Positions 31,263 through 40,049 of a stretch of 64,000 nt of DNA are shown piece by piece. Origin of the DNA: Candidatus Sulfotelmatobacter sp. Its GTDB lineage: Bacteria > Acidobacteriota > Terriglobia > Terriglobales > Acidobacteriaceae. A program made the position numbers and the translations under genes. The notes under the pieces are model-generated. The model saw only the letters and a list, made by a program, of their open reading frames with translations, had not been told where the DNA came from and did not search any database. The DNA is taken from the NCBI GenBank assembly GCA_036500765.1, contig DASYBM010000004.1:682001-746000 (forward strand), given 5' to 3'. Within the stretch, counting starts at the first letter, position 1. Every line of letters starts with the position of its first letter.

Positions 31263-33476
31263 CTAGCGGCGCAGCGCCATGACCTCTCGGAGAGTTGGCT
31301 CTGGATCGCGACGAATGGCTGCGGCTTCGACGCCCAACCGCTTCTCGATTTCCTGCCGACTCGCGGCGAGAGAGTCCGCGAGCGACGTCGGAACTGAAGC
31401 CGGCGGAAGTTTTTTGCCCACCGCGTCCGATTTCATTAAGCACGCGTAAACGAGCCGCGCGGGAAAGCCCGCGTCGTCGAGAAAGCGGCCATAGGCAAAC
31501 CAGTCCTGCGCGCTGGCACTGTCATCGCCGGTCGATTGATCCAATTGCAGCGCGTTTTGATAGAGCACGAGCGCCTGATCCAGTTTGCCGGTCTTAGCTT
31601 GCAATTCCGCCTCATTCAGGTCGGCTACGCTCTCCAGTTTGAGCTGGCCGGTCCGGCCCGCAAGAATTTTCGCCATGCGATACGATTTCAAGGCCGCGTC
31701 GGTTTGCGAAGATCGCGACTGGCAATCGGCCATGCGCAACACGATTGCGATCACGCGCTCCGGCGCGGGACGATTCTGCGCCGGTTGCTGCGCAATTCTC
31801 TCCAGAACAGCGGCATAGTGCTGCGCCGCGGCTTGTGCTTTGCCCTCGCGATCGAGTTCATCGGCGAGATACAGGTGCGCCAGCGTTTGAGTCGGATCGA
31901 CTGCCAGCGCGGCATTCCAGTTGGCGATTGCTTCGTCCGCGTGACCGCGCCGCAAGGCCAGCAGTCCGCGGTCGACCAGCAAGTTGGCATCCTTCGGCGT
32001 GTATTTGAGCGACGCTTCGGTCAGAGTGAAGGCTTCGTCGAAGCGATTCTGATCCACCAGAAATTGCAGCAGCGCCTGGCGCGGCGCGGGATCGGCGGGA
32101 TTGGCCTGCATCGCGCGGCGCCAGGCTGCTTCCGCCAGTTGCGGATGACCTTCTTGCAACTCTCGGTGCGCCAGCCGCATCTGCACCGCACTGTCAAACG
32201 AATCGAGCGCGGCGGCTCGCTCAAGAGCATGCAGATCGTCGGTGCGCAAGGCCAGATAGTAACGCGCCTGATCGAGCGTGCCCCAGATCAGCAGCAACAG
32301 CGCGGCGCCGATGCGCATGGAGCGTGCGCCGGAAGCAGAACCGACCAGCCATCGCAAAGCGGCAGCGAACTGGCCGCCCGCTTCGGATGCGGCGCCGGAA
32401 ATGCGTTCGCGCGAATTGAGCAGCAGCGAGGCGATGCGGCCATCGCGCAACTTCCAGATGGCGCCATCCAGAATGAAGTGGTGAATATTGATCAGCGCCG
32501 TGAAAATCAGGAAGCTGGCCGTGAAGTCGTGATGAAAAGCGCGGCTCGCCACCCACGGTCCGGGCACGAACAACGCGATGCCGCCGACGACGAGCACGCC
32601 AAAATAGGCCAGCGGACGCCAGTTTCGGCCTGCATTCTCCGCAGCACCTGCTTCACTCGAAGCTTCGCGGCGCGCGTAGTAACTTGTAATCCAGAGATAT
32701 TGCGCCGAGTGCATCACCGCCAGCACGCCCGAGCTGTAGCGGTTCTGCGGAATCTCCAGGCCCTTGATCAAAGAAATCGCCGCCGGCAACAGGAACCATA
32801 AAAACTGCGAAGAAAAAAGCGTGAGCGACGGAATTAGTTTTCGCCAGCCCGTGTCGCGTGCCAGCCGCGTAAGACCGTACGCCGACAGAACGACGAACGC
32901 TATGCCGAGGATGATCTGCTCCCAGCGGCTGACTACCGCCGGAATTCCCAGCGACAGGAAGAGCGGATCGGACGACGCTCCGGTGTGGAAGCCGAGGAAC
33001 AAAATTAGATACGAGACAACGAAAGCACCATATAACGCGCGGCGCGTATTCTTGTCGGGATCGGCGCCCGCGCGGCGCGCGAACATCATGAACAGGCCGT
33101 AGTTTTGCCCGCTGTAATGCCAGGGGCTCCAGGTCAGATAGATCGTGAAGATCCAGGGCAGAAGCCGCAGCCAGTAATGCGACAGCAGCAGCGTTGCGAT
33201 GACTAAAGCTGTGATGTGAACTGTGAAAATGCGATATTTTTCGAAATCTTCGGCGCGATGATAGGCGCGGTAAATCGTCGCCATATAGTGCGGATAATTG
33301 AAGAACAGCGCCAGCGCGTAGAACACCACCGACCACATCCGCGCGCTGGAGGCCAGCGAGAAATACGAGATCAGTAGCAGGGGCGCCGACCACGCACCGC
33401 AGCCCACGATCAAGTCGAGCGCCGGATTGTAAATCCAGGGCGCGGAAGGTGCGTTCGAGATTTGCCGTTTTGCCAT
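31263..33476 (-). CDS. Polytopic membrane protein with TPR domain
   Basis: 737 residues. The N-terminal 390 residues contain about eight to ten transmembrane helices with aromatic-rich motifs such as LTWSPWHYSGQNYGLFMM and LINIHHFILDGAIWKLRD; the latter His pair is notable. The C-terminal 330 residues form tetratricopeptide repeats (HRELQEGHPQLAEAAWRRAM, LVDRGLLALRRGHADEAI). This resembles large acidobacterial TPR-membrane proteins of unknown role. It might scaffold an envelope complex. Upstream flank 33477-33705 is non-coding. Confidence 0.8.
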   Translation of the reverse strand: MAKRQISNAPSAPWIYNPALDLIVGCGAWSAPLLLISYFSLASSARMWSVVFYALALFFNYPHYMATIYRAYHRAEDFEKYRIFTVHITALVIATLLLSHYWLRLLPWIFTIYLTWSPWHYSGQNYGLFMMFARRAGADPDKNTRRALYGAFVVSYLILFLGFHTGASSDPLFLSLGIPAVVSRWEQIILGIAFVVLSAYGLTRLARDTGWRKLIPSLTLFSSQFLWFLLPAAISLIKGLEIPQNRYSSGVLAVMHSAQYLWITSYYARREASSEAGAAENAGRNWRPLAYFGVLVVGGIALFVPGPWVASRAFHHDFTASFLIFTALINIHHFILDGAIWKLRDGRIASLLLNSRERISGAASEAGGQFAAALRWLVGSASGARSMRIGAALLLLIWGTLDQARYYLALRTDDLHALERAAALDSFDSAVQMRLAHRELQEGHPQLAEAAWRRAMQANPADPAPRQALLQFLVDQNRFDEAFTLTEASLKYTPKDANLLVDRGLLALRRGHADEAIANWNAALAVDPTQTLAHLYLADELDREGKAQAAAQHYAAVLERIAQQPAQNRPAPERVIAIVLRMADCQSRSSQTDAALKSYRMAKILAGRTGQLKLESVADLNEAELQAKTGKLDQALVLYQNALQLDQSTGDDSASAQDWFAYGRFLDDAGFPARLVYACLMKSDAVGKKLPPASVPTSLADSLAASRQEIEKRLGVEAAAIRRDPEPTLREVMALRR

Positions 33477-33635
33477 GAGTCGCAGGAGCGGTTGAATGAA
33501 ACCACAGTTCTGGCTGCACCAAATTATAGGGGCGCAAATCGCTGGAAAGCGTGACTGGATGGGCTCATTGGGGAAACGAAAGTAACAGGAACGGCCTTCC
33601 GGCTTACGCCCAGCGGCAGTTAAGCCTGACCTTCG

Positions 33636-33668
33636 CTCCGCCTGAAGAACGGCCGCGCTCAGGATGAC
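33636..33668. repeat. Partial GTCATCC-type repeat end
   Basis: CTCCGCCTGAAGAACGGC followed by GCTCAGGATGAC. Nearly the same 33 bp form the right end of the element at 49900-50021, so this is a partial or solo end of that family. Confidence 0.6.
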
Positions 33669-33705
33669 AACCGCGGATTAGAAAACGGAATAACACCACT
33701 ACTGA

Positions 33706-34248
33706 CTATTCAAATTTCCAGCGGGTCGACTTGCTTTGGAAATATTTCTCCCACAGGCCGAATACGACTTTCGGGCGCACGGCGAAGACCGGTTCTTTCA
33801 TGGAGAGGATGTCGTCTTTCATCTTGCCCATGTCGAACTTGTATTTGCGCTCGTAGGCAGGCAGAAATTTGCGGCGCGCAGTGACCTCGGCGATCTCTGC
33901 GACGCCTTCGACGATCACCGCTTCGTGGGCGTGCTCATTGCAAACGATGCAGTTCGGATTGCCCGCCAGGTTGCGCGCTTTGCGTGACTTGCTGCCCGTG
34001 CTGAAAAGAAATCGTCCGTCTTGCCACAAGCCCCAGACCACCATCGTATGAGGCGCGCCGTCCGGCTTGACGGTCGTGATCCAGTAGTTATGCGATTTCT
34101 TCAGGCGCTGCTCGGCCCAGGACCAGGGCAGGAGGCCCTTCTTACCTTCTGGAAAGCCATAGCCGGTCGCGTGCGGGCGGCTGGATTTGGGTTTGCTTCG
34201 TGTTTTCTTATTCACCGGCATCGTCTCCCGATTCGTTTGCGTCGCCAT
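33706..34248 (-). CDS. Pyridoxamine 5'-phosphate oxidase-like flavin-binding protein
   Basis: 180 residues with a split-barrel fold typical of PNPOx-like FMN/F420-binding proteins. Core strands: YWITTVKPDGAPHTMVVWG, RFLFSTGSKSRKARNLAGNP (the phosphate-binding SRKARNL segment) and AVIVEGVAEIAE. A Lys/Ser-rich tail of about 30 residues precedes the domain. It may bind FMN or F420 and reduce an unknown substrate; classic PdxH length and motifs are absent. Start is uncertain among 34254, 34248 and 34221. Confidence 0.82.
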   Translation of the reverse strand: MATQTNRETMPVNKKTRSKPKSSRPHATGYGFPEGKKGLLPWSWAEQRLKKSHNYWITTVKPDGAPHTMVVWGLWQDGRFLFSTGSKSRKARNLAGNPNCIVCNEHAHEAVIVEGVAEIAEVTARRKFLPAYERKYKFDMGKMKDDILSMKEPVFAVRPKVVFGLWEKYFQSKSTRWKFE

Positions 34249-34255
34249 CAACATT

Positions 34256-34428
34256 TCATCCTGAGCTCGGTGCAAAGCGAGCGAGGGACCGTAGGCTGCT
34301 GCGAGGCTTGCATTTCAGTCGATGGAAACGACCTCGCCGGATGTGCTGCGAATATTCCTGTCGATTGCCTCTTATGCTTCATGCCGACGTAGGGTCCTTC
34401 ACCCGGGCTTCGCCCGCGCTCAGGATGA
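34256..34428. repeat. MITE-like element with 11-bp terminal inverted repeats
   Basis: Terminal TCATCCTGAGC (34256-34266) and its complement GCTCAGGATGA (34418-34428) bound a 173-bp non-coding element between the flavin-protein and aminotransferase genes. The related element at 49900-50021 has TCATCCCGAA-type ends. No transposase is present. Confidence 0.65.
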
Positions 34429-34440
34429 CATCAGTGCTAC

Positions 34441-35640
34441 TTACAAATTTTTCTGCGTCCACTGGTCGATGCGGTCGAGCGCCGACTGCAAGTTTTCCAG
34501 CGAATTGGCTACGCTGAAGCGGAGGTAGCCTTCGCCGAACTCGCCGAAAGCGGTGCCGGAGAGCGCGGCTACTCCGGCCTGCTCCAGCAGCGCGTCGGCC
34601 AGGGGCTTCGACTTCCATCCTGTTTTCGTAATGTTGGGGAAGACGTAGAATGCGCCTTTGGGCATGCGGCAGGAGAAGCCTTTGATCTTGTTTAGACCAG
34701 CGACGAAAACATCGCGGCGGCTTTGAAATTGGCCGCGCATGTGGTCGACGGAGCTCTGATCGCCGCGAATTGCTTCGATGCCTGCGACCTGCGTGAAGCT
34801 TGCGGTACAGGAATTCGAGTTGGTCATCAATCGTGTCATGTGGGAGGCCAGGTCGGGGCGCATCACGCCGTAGCCCATGCGCCATCCCGTCATGGCGTAG
34901 GTTTTAGAGAATCCGTCGAGCAGGATGGTGCGCTCCTGCATTCCCGGCACCGACATGATGGAAAAATGCTGCCCGCCGTCGAATAGCAGACGGCTGTAGA
35001 TCTCGTCCGATAAGACCATGATGTTGCGGTCGCCGATGATTTGGGCTATCTGCTCGATGTCGCGACGCTCGAGCACGCCGCCGGTAGGATTCTGCGGCGA
35101 ATTCAAAATGATAAGACGGGTGCGGTCGTTAATCAGCGACGCCAGTTCGTTCACGTCGAGCGAGAAATCGCGCTCCTCGCGCAGATGAATGGGCACGGCT
35201 TTTCCGCCGACGTAGTGAATCATCGACTCGTAGATCGGAAAGCCGGGGTTGGGATAGATGACTTCATCGCCTTCATCAACGAGCGCCAGGATAGTGAAGA
35301 AAATAATCGGCTTGCCGCCGGGGACGACGACGACTTCATCGCTCGAAACTTTCACGCCGCGGGTGCGGCCGACGTATTCGGCCAAGGCCTGACGCAAATC
35401 GGGCAGGCCGGCGGCGGGGCCGTAATGGGTCCAGCCTTTGCGCAGGGCGTTGATGCCGGCGTCTACGACGTTGAGGGGCGTGTCGAAGTCGGGCTCGCCA
35501 ATTTCCAGGTGGACGATGCTCTTGCCCTGGCGCTCGAGCGCGCGCGCCTTGTTCAAAACTTCAAAGGCAGTCTCGGTTCCCAGGCGCGACATACGGCGGG
35601 CGAGCTGCAATTCATGTTGAGTTTGAGTGGCTTTCTCCAT
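34441..35640 (-). CDS. Pyridoxal phosphate-dependent class I/II aminotransferase
   Basis: 399 residues, fold type I aminotransferase of the aspartate-aminotransferase superfamily. Seen: EPDFDTP, GWTHYGPAAGLPDLR, ILNSPQNPTGG, SDEIYSRLLF, and the PLP lysine at K246 in LLDGFSKTYAMTGWRMGYG with the downstream Arg. Likely transfers the amino group of an aromatic, aspartate or alanine donor; substrate cannot be fixed from motifs. The start ATG has an AGGAG eight bases upstream. It ends 13 bp from the MITE-like repeat. Confidence 0.93.
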   Translation of the reverse strand: MEKATQTQHELQLARRMSRLGTETAFEVLNKARALERQGKSIVHLEIGEPDFDTPLNVVDAGINALRKGWTHYGPAAGLPDLRQALAEYVGRTRGVKVSSDEVVVVPGGKPIIFFTILALVDEGDEVIYPNPGFPIYESMIHYVGGKAVPIHLREERDFSLDVNELASLINDRTRLIILNSPQNPTGGVLERRDIEQIAQIIGDRNIMVLSDEIYSRLLFDGGQHFSIMSVPGMQERTILLDGFSKTYAMTGWRMGYGVMRPDLASHMTRLMTNSNSCTASFTQVAGIEAIRGDQSSVDHMRGQFQSRRDVFVAGLNKIKGFSCRMPKGAFYVFPNITKTGWKSKPLADALLEQAGVAALSGTAFGEFGEGYLRFSVANSLENLQSALDRIDQWTQKNL

Positions 35641-35728
35641 TGCGAAAACTCCTGAAGGCGCAAACGGGCCATTATACCGCCCCCGATGATTTGCCTTAAA
35701 CTACTGCCAACCTACGATGGAGGGATGG

Positions 35729-36217
35729 ATGGCTTCCTATCTCGACGAACTTTACGCGCATCAGGAGTGGGCCGATGGCGAGCACTGGCGGGCGTTTGAG
35801 GCGCATCCGGCGGCGCTGGCGGACAAGGCGATCCGCGAACGGCTGTTCCACATTCACATCGTGCAGCATGGATTCTTGTGGGTGACGAGTCCGGTGAAGG
35901 CAGACTTCGTATTCAAAAAGCTGGAAGATTTCCCGGCCATGACTGATTTGAAGAACTATGGGCGCGAGGGGCTGCAAGCGATGCGAGAGTTAGTGCGGAA
36001 GACCGATGAGTCGCGCATGGAAGAGACGATTGAGGTGCCGTGGTTCAAACCGCCGGTGAAGATTTGCGTGCGGCAGGCTTTGATGCAGGCGGCGCTGCAC
36101 AGCCACTATCATCGGGGACAGAACGCGACGCGCTTGCGCGAATTGGGCGGCGCGCCACCGATGATAGATTTCATCGTCTGGCTGAGGGGTGGGCAGCCGG
36201 CGGCAAGGTGGGAGTAG
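35729..36217 (+). CDS. DinB family protein
   Basis: 162 residues, four-helix DinB/YfiT-type protein. The metal-site histidines appear as HIHIVQHGF (helix 2) and HSHYHRGQNATRLRELG near residue 127. This second DinB protein differs strongly from the one at 3074. Start at 35729 follows GGAGGG; the ATG at 35717 is an alternative. Function likely metal-dependent small-molecule chemistry, substrate unknown. Confidence 0.86.
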   Translation: MASYLDELYAHQEWADGEHWRAFEAHPAALADKAIRERLFHIHIVQHGFLWVTSPVKADFVFKKLEDFPAMTDLKNYGREGLQAMRELVRKTDESRMEETIEVPWFKPPVKICVRQALMQAALHSHYHRGQNATRLRELGGAPPMIDFIVWLRGGQPAARWE

Positions 36218-36233
36218 CTACAGGCAGTAGCAC

Positions 36234-36267
36234 TACCCACCCTCGCAAAGAACGCGAGGATGGGGCA
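36234..36267. repeat. CCTCGC/GCGAGG hairpin repeat
   Basis: ACCCACCCTCGC-AAAGAAC-GCGAGGATGGGG: a short stem-loop between the DinB and glycosyltransferase genes. Its loop and flanks match the TTCTCGC-TTTGCGAGAAAG module of the family at 39180 and 53498. Confidence 0.55.
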
Positions 36268-36341
36268 CCGCTGTGCTGCTAGTTCTGACGACGCCAAAAG
36301 CTGCCCGCCCGCCATAACTCGCCGGAACAAAAGGAACGAGA

Positions 36342-37319
36342 TTACTCCGAGACGCTGTGCTCTTCGCTTTGCGCGCGCAGGACGCGGTCGACGGAATACG
36401 GGGCGCGGCGGCTGGGTTCGTGGTAGTGGCGGACCTGCATTTCGCCGAGCAGGCCGATGGCGAGCAGATTCAATCCGCCGAGCAGCAGGCCGAGAGCGGT
36501 CATCATGAGCGGGCCATGTTCGGCGCCGACCGGGATGTGGCGCAGGAATTTTTCCACGCCGAGCCACAGCACGATGGCGCTGCCGCCGAAGATGCTCATC
36601 ATGCCGAAGCTGCCGAAAAAATGCAGCGGACGAGAGAGATAGCGCAGCAGGAATCGAATGGTAAGCAGATCGAAGAATACGCGGAAGGTCCGCGTGATGC
36701 CGTAATGCGAGACGCCGCGTTCGCGGTTCACATTGCGGATGGGGACTTCACAGATCGACGCGCCATGCCAGGAGGCCAGCGCCGGAATGAAGCGGTGCAG
36801 TTCGCCGTAGAGCGGGACTTGTTCCAGAATGTCGCGGCGGTAAGCTTTGAACGTGGTGCCGAAGTCGTGGATGTCGACGCCGCTGATCCTGGCCATCATC
36901 CAGTTCGCGATGCGGCTGGGAATGCGGCGCATCCAGAAATTGTCGACGCGATTCTTGCGCCAGCCGCTGACAATGTCGTAACCGGCGGCGATTTTCTCGA
37001 GGAAGACCGGAATGTCGTTGGGATCGTGCTGCAAGTCGCCATCCATGGCGATGATGTACTCGCCGCGAGCATGGTCGAAACCGGCGGCCAGGCCTGCGGT
37101 CTGACCGAAGTTGCGGCGCAGCTTAACCACCGTTACGCGGCTGTCGACGGCCGCGATCTCGCGCAGCATGGCAAACGTATGGTCGCTGGAGCCGTCGTCC
37201 ACCAGAACGATTTCGAAAGTTTCGCCGTGTGTCTCCATCACCGCTTTCAGGCGGTCGTAGAGGTCGGTAACGTTCTCCTGCTCGTTGTGCAGGGGGACAA
37301 CTATAGAGTACTTGGGCAC
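36342..37319 (-). CDS. GT2 family glycosyltransferase (polyprenyl-phosphate type)
   Basis: 325 residues. Catalytic GT-A domain: VVPLHNEQENV, VLVDDGSSD, and the metal-binding DGD in YIIAMDGDLQHDP; then SIRSGWRKNR-like DIVSGWRKNRVD, and two C-terminal transmembrane helices. This is the DPM1/ArnC/GtrB class, which loads a sugar onto undecaprenyl phosphate at the inner membrane. Start is GTG; a perfect TATAAT ends 9 bp upstream with no ribosome-binding site. Confidence 0.92.
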   Translation of the reverse strand: MPKYSIVVPLHNEQENVTDLYDRLKAVMETHGETFEIVLVDDGSSDHTFAMLREIAAVDSRVTVVKLRRNFGQTAGLAAGFDHARGEYIIAMDGDLQHDPNDIPVFLEKIAAGYDIVSGWRKNRVDNFWMRRIPSRIANWMMARISGVDIHDFGTTFKAYRRDILEQVPLYGELHRFIPALASWHGASICEVPIRNVNRERGVSHYGITRTFRVFFDLLTIRFLLRYLSRPLHFFGSFGMMSIFGGSAIVLWLGVEKFLRHIPVGAEHGPLMMTALGLLLGGLNLLAIGLLGEMQVRHYHEPSRRAPYSVDRVLRAQSEEHSVSE

Positions 37320-37328
37320 GGTGTTCTC

Positions 37329-37334
37329 ATTATA
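37329..37334 (-). promoter_or_regulatory. -10 box adjacent to GT2 start
   Basis: TATAAT on the minus strand, 9 bp before the GTG start at 37319. Transcription would begin within a few bases of the start codon. Confidence 0.45.
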
Positions 37335-37413
37335 GACCGAAAAGCGTTCTCAGTTCCGAGTTCTCGGTTCTCAATTGGGTACCTTCGGTCTTGCACGGCT
37401 GAAAGCGGGCTTC

Positions 37414-38169
37414 TTACGAAGCTTTGCGAGGCGGCTTTATCGGTGCGCTGGTGGCTGCCTCGTCATGGGCTGCAATGCTGGGTTCTTTCGTATTTTTTAT
37501 CGCTTCATTACTTGTCGGATCGAGGCTTATCGGATCGAGATTGGCGGGCGACGCAAACCCGACGCGAACGCGCCGCTCGATGACCGGGAAGGCAGCCACG
37601 CGAGCGCGCAATTGCTGAATGTGCTCATGCAAGAGCCTCCGGAGCTCGACGATGATGGGGGCCTGGACTTTGTCATCCGTCTGAGCGAAAAGTTGATTGC
37701 AAAGTTCGCGGATCTTATCTTCGGTGCGGCGAAAATGCTCCGGGATCGCTGAATCCAGCGGTGGCGATGCCGCGGAAGGCGTCGAGGGCTTGGGACCCAG
37801 AATGTCTTGAATCGCCGAGACCAGCACGCTGCTTTCAGACTTGGGAACGACCTTGCGCACGCCAACCTTTCCCGCTTCCAATTCGACCTCCGGAGAGGAA
37901 TAGAGTGTATGCATCAGAATAGGAACATCCGGCAGCAGCTTCGCCAGCGCGCGGGAGGCGGTCAGGCCGTCGGCCTGTGGCATCGCAAGGTCGAGAATGA
38001 CGAGGTTGGGGCGGGATTCTTGCGCTTTGGCGACGGCGTCCAGCCCGTCTTCAGCTTCAATCACTTCCCAACACTCGTCCAGTCCTTCCAGCACGTGACG
38101 CATTGCGGCGCGAATTGACGGATTGTCGTCAGCAATTAAGATTCGATTCGGCACGGCACAGGGTTTCAA
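37414..38169 (-). CDS. Response regulator with long C-terminal region
   Basis: 251 residues. An N-terminal receiver domain (about residues 8-130) with the acidic pocket Asp14/Asp15 (ILIADDN), phospho-acceptor Asp60 (VILDLAMPQADG), the switch Thr in MHTLYSS and the conserved Lys in VVPKSE. The C-terminal 120 residues have a helical, possibly coiled-coil segment and a Pro/Ala-rich tail, with no DNA-binding domain. It likely relays a phosphosignal to a protein partner. Start TTG follows AAAGGTGA; GTG at 38154 is possible. No histidine kinase is adjacent. Confidence 0.9.
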   Translation of the reverse strand: MKPCAVPNRILIADDNPSIRAAMRHVLEGLDECWEVIEAEDGLDAVAKAQESRPNLVILDLAMPQADGLTASRALAKLLPDVPILMHTLYSSPEVELEAGKVGVRKVVPKSESSVLVSAIQDILGPKPSTPSAASPPLDSAIPEHFRRTEDKIRELCNQLFAQTDDKVQAPIIVELRRLLHEHIQQLRARVAAFPVIERRVRVGFASPANLDPISLDPTSNEAIKNTKEPSIAAHDEAATSAPIKPPRKAS

Positions 38170-38348
38170 TCACCTTTTAGACGGCGGCGCGCTGTCAGGG
38201 GCACCCTGCGGAGTGTTGGGTACCCAACCGAGTAGAGCAGGGCGTACTTAAGGTTGAAATAGGGGGAATACTGTACTTGCAATAGTCGATGATTGACGCG
38301 AGGAAGACTAGCCGTGTGCGAGATTGTTTGAAGACGGTCGCGTCGGAG

Positions 38349-39128
38349 TCAGGGACGTCTCCGGGTATGGCTGGCGGGTAACCACAAGAAGTCGGCGTGA
38401 CGATATTGTTCAAACTCTGTTACTGGCTTGCCCGCAATCGCCGTGTGGCATCGGTAGCCTAATTCGGAGAGCAGTTGCCAGGTTGCCTGACGGCCCGATT
38501 CGGAACATTCCAAAAAAACCACGGGCGTGGCGGCGGCGAGCGTGCGCCGCATGCCGAGCAAGACCAAGCCTTCGGCGCCTTCGACATCGATTTTGATGAA
38601 ACTGGGATGGGGCAGATCGCCGGCGTCGACCAAGTCGTCGACGAGGACGGTATTGATGACAATTTCAATCGCCGAAGGATCGTTTTTGTGCCAGATCAGG
38701 CTGGCCGTGGACAGATTATCGGCAATCCGAATCACCGCCTCGCCGCGGCGGTCTGAGGCCGCAAGGGCGAAGGCGCGCACATTGGGCAGACGATTGCGCT
38801 CGAGGTTGGCTTGAAGCAGGTCGAAATTTCGCGGGACCGGTTCGAAGGCGATCACGCGACCGGTCGCTCCCACTTGTTTTGCCAGCGAGAGGGTGACGTA
38901 GCCGATGTTGGCGCCGATGTCGTACACCGTATCGCCCGGAGCGACAAACTTTCGAATCACTTGTTGCAGGTGAGGCTCCGCGGTTCCGACTAAATAGCCG
39001 AGATTATCCACGGGAGAAACGGAGATGCGATAACCGGACGCGAGTCCGCGAAGTATTTTCCGGGGCCTGGTTTCGCGCCCTAGAAGCAGTACGACGCACG
39101 ACTTTGCGATGCTTCGAATTGCCGGCAT
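38349..39128 (-). CDS. FkbM family methyltransferase
   Basis: 259 residues. SAM-binding motif DTVYDIGANIGYVTLSLA, then IAFEPVPRNFDLLQANLERN and the FkbM signature FIKIDVEGAEGLVLLGM. Such enzymes O-methylate sugars or other metabolites, often in surface polysaccharide or natural product loci. Nearby is a polyprenyl-sugar GT2 at 36342, which fits a role in glycan decoration. The frame is open to 39197 but that stretch is made of a repeat, so ATG 39128 is preferred. Confidence 0.88.
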   Translation of the reverse strand: MPAIRSIAKSCVVLLLGRETRPRKILRGLASGYRISVSPVDNLGYLVGTAEPHLQQVIRKFVAPGDTVYDIGANIGYVTLSLAKQVGATGRVIAFEPVPRNFDLLQANLERNRLPNVRAFALAASDRRGEAVIRIADNLSTASLIWHKNDPSAIEIVINTVLVDDLVDAGDLPHPSFIKIDVEGAEGLVLLGMRRTLAAATPVVFLECSESGRQATWQLLSELGYRCHTAIAGKPVTEFEQYRHADFLWLPASHTRRRP

Positions 39129-39179
39129 GATGAGATACGGCGTATCGCCGCCGAAGAAAGTGAGGCCTCCTCGGAAACC

Positions 39180-39252
39180 TGGTGGGGAAATCCCCACCCT
39201 TCGACAAAGCTCAGGGCAAGCTTTCTCGCAAAAGGCGCGAGAAATGGGGTGC
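39180..39252. repeat. Palindromic repeat (CTTCGACAAAGCTCAGG family)
   Basis: Runs CCCCACCCTTCGACAAAGCT then CTTTCTCGCAAAAGGCGCGA and ends in GGGGTGCG. It is intergenic between the FkbM gene and a small protein gene. The same modules are at 24381-24442 and 53498-53587. Confidence 0.7.
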
Positions 39253-39275
39253 GCGGGCGGAGGAAGTTCGCAGCG

Positions 39276-39527
39276 CTAGCCTTGTTCTTTGAGTTTGAGC
39301 TTGGACTTATTTTCTTCCATGAAGTTCTTGATGTCGTTGGCGGCGCCGAGCAGGCGATTCCATTGCTCGTAGTAGAGAGTGACAGGGAAACGACCGAGGC
39401 CGTAGACGCTGACGCCGCCCTTTTCTCCGACTTTAAAAATCAGGTCGCCGCTACGCTTTTTTGTTTCGACTTCTTTTTCAAGCTGGGCGAGTTTGGCTTT
39501 GAGTTCTTCGTAGCTTGGTTCGGTCAT
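39276..39527 (-). CDS. Small conserved hypothetical protein
   Basis: 83 residues. N-terminal coiled coil (YEELKAKLAQLEKEVETKK), then a compact segment SVYGLGRFPVTLYYEQWNRL that looks conserved, and a basic tail. No signal peptide. Similar small proteins with a GRFPVTLY core occur in several phyla with no known function. Start at 39527 is chosen over 39557. Confidence 0.75.
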   Translation of the reverse strand: MTEPSYEELKAKLAQLEKEVETKKRSGDLIFKVGEKGGVSVYGLGRFPVTLYYEQWNRLLGAANDIKNFMEENKSKLKLKEQG

Positions 39528-39683
39528 GCTTTGCCTCGGGTTTTGGTATGAGTGCATTGCGCGCGCGCCCTTACAGGAGCGACCGCTTTTTAATATAGTA
39601 CTCTGTAAGACATTGCACTGAGTTCGATAACCGTTATAAGCTCAGAGAGTCTAATCCCGAAGCAGGAAAGTCCTCGGTAAGCG

Positions 39684-39956
39684 ATGCGCTGGAGCGTGCG
39701 ATGGTTGGCGTGGATGTGCCTGTCCCTGATGTTGGGGATGGCGGTGGGGGAGTCGACTCACAATCACGCCACGCAGGCAGAGGCTGCTTCGTGTTCGATT
39801 TGCGTGGCTGCGCACAGCGCCAGCCCGTCAGTCAGTTCTGTTCAAGCTATCCCGTTGTTTGCCGCAGTCGACCTGCTGCGAGAAAAAGATGAGGTCGCAA
39901 AGATCCGGTTTGACTTTTGTGAGGCCGGCATCCGCGGTCCTCCCGCCGTTCTGTAG
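39684..39956 (+). CDS. Small exported Cys/His protein next to TonB receptor
   Basis: 90 residues. Signal peptide (RWLAWMCLSLMLGMAVG), then a Cys/His motif H-x-H-x9-C-x2-C-x3-H (STHNHATQAEAASCSICVAAH), resembling DUF2946-type proteins that accompany metal-related TonB receptors. It may bind copper or another metal in the periplasm. It lies 93 bp before the receptor gene on the same strand and is likely coexpressed. Confidence 0.75.
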   Translation: MRWSVRWLAWMCLSLMLGMAVGESTHNHATQAEAASCSICVAAHSASPSVSSVQAIPLFAAVDLLREKDEVAKIRFDFCEAGIRGPPAVL

Positions 39957-40049
39957 GGAATCCTCAGAAGTATAGAGCACCGGCTCTCCGCTCCAGTGTT
40001 CAGGGGGCGTTCGAGTCTGCCCAATTCCCTATTTCTCCCAGGAGGGCTC

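Noticed and set aside
31536..32801. 421-codon open frame on the plus strand inside the TPR membrane protein
   Set aside because: Composition is low-quality and Arg/Gln/His-rich, and the opposite frame has clear membrane helices and TPRs.
36357..37583. 408-codon open frame opposite the GT2 gene
   Set aside because: It mirrors the GT2 codons; the product lacks any recognisable feature.
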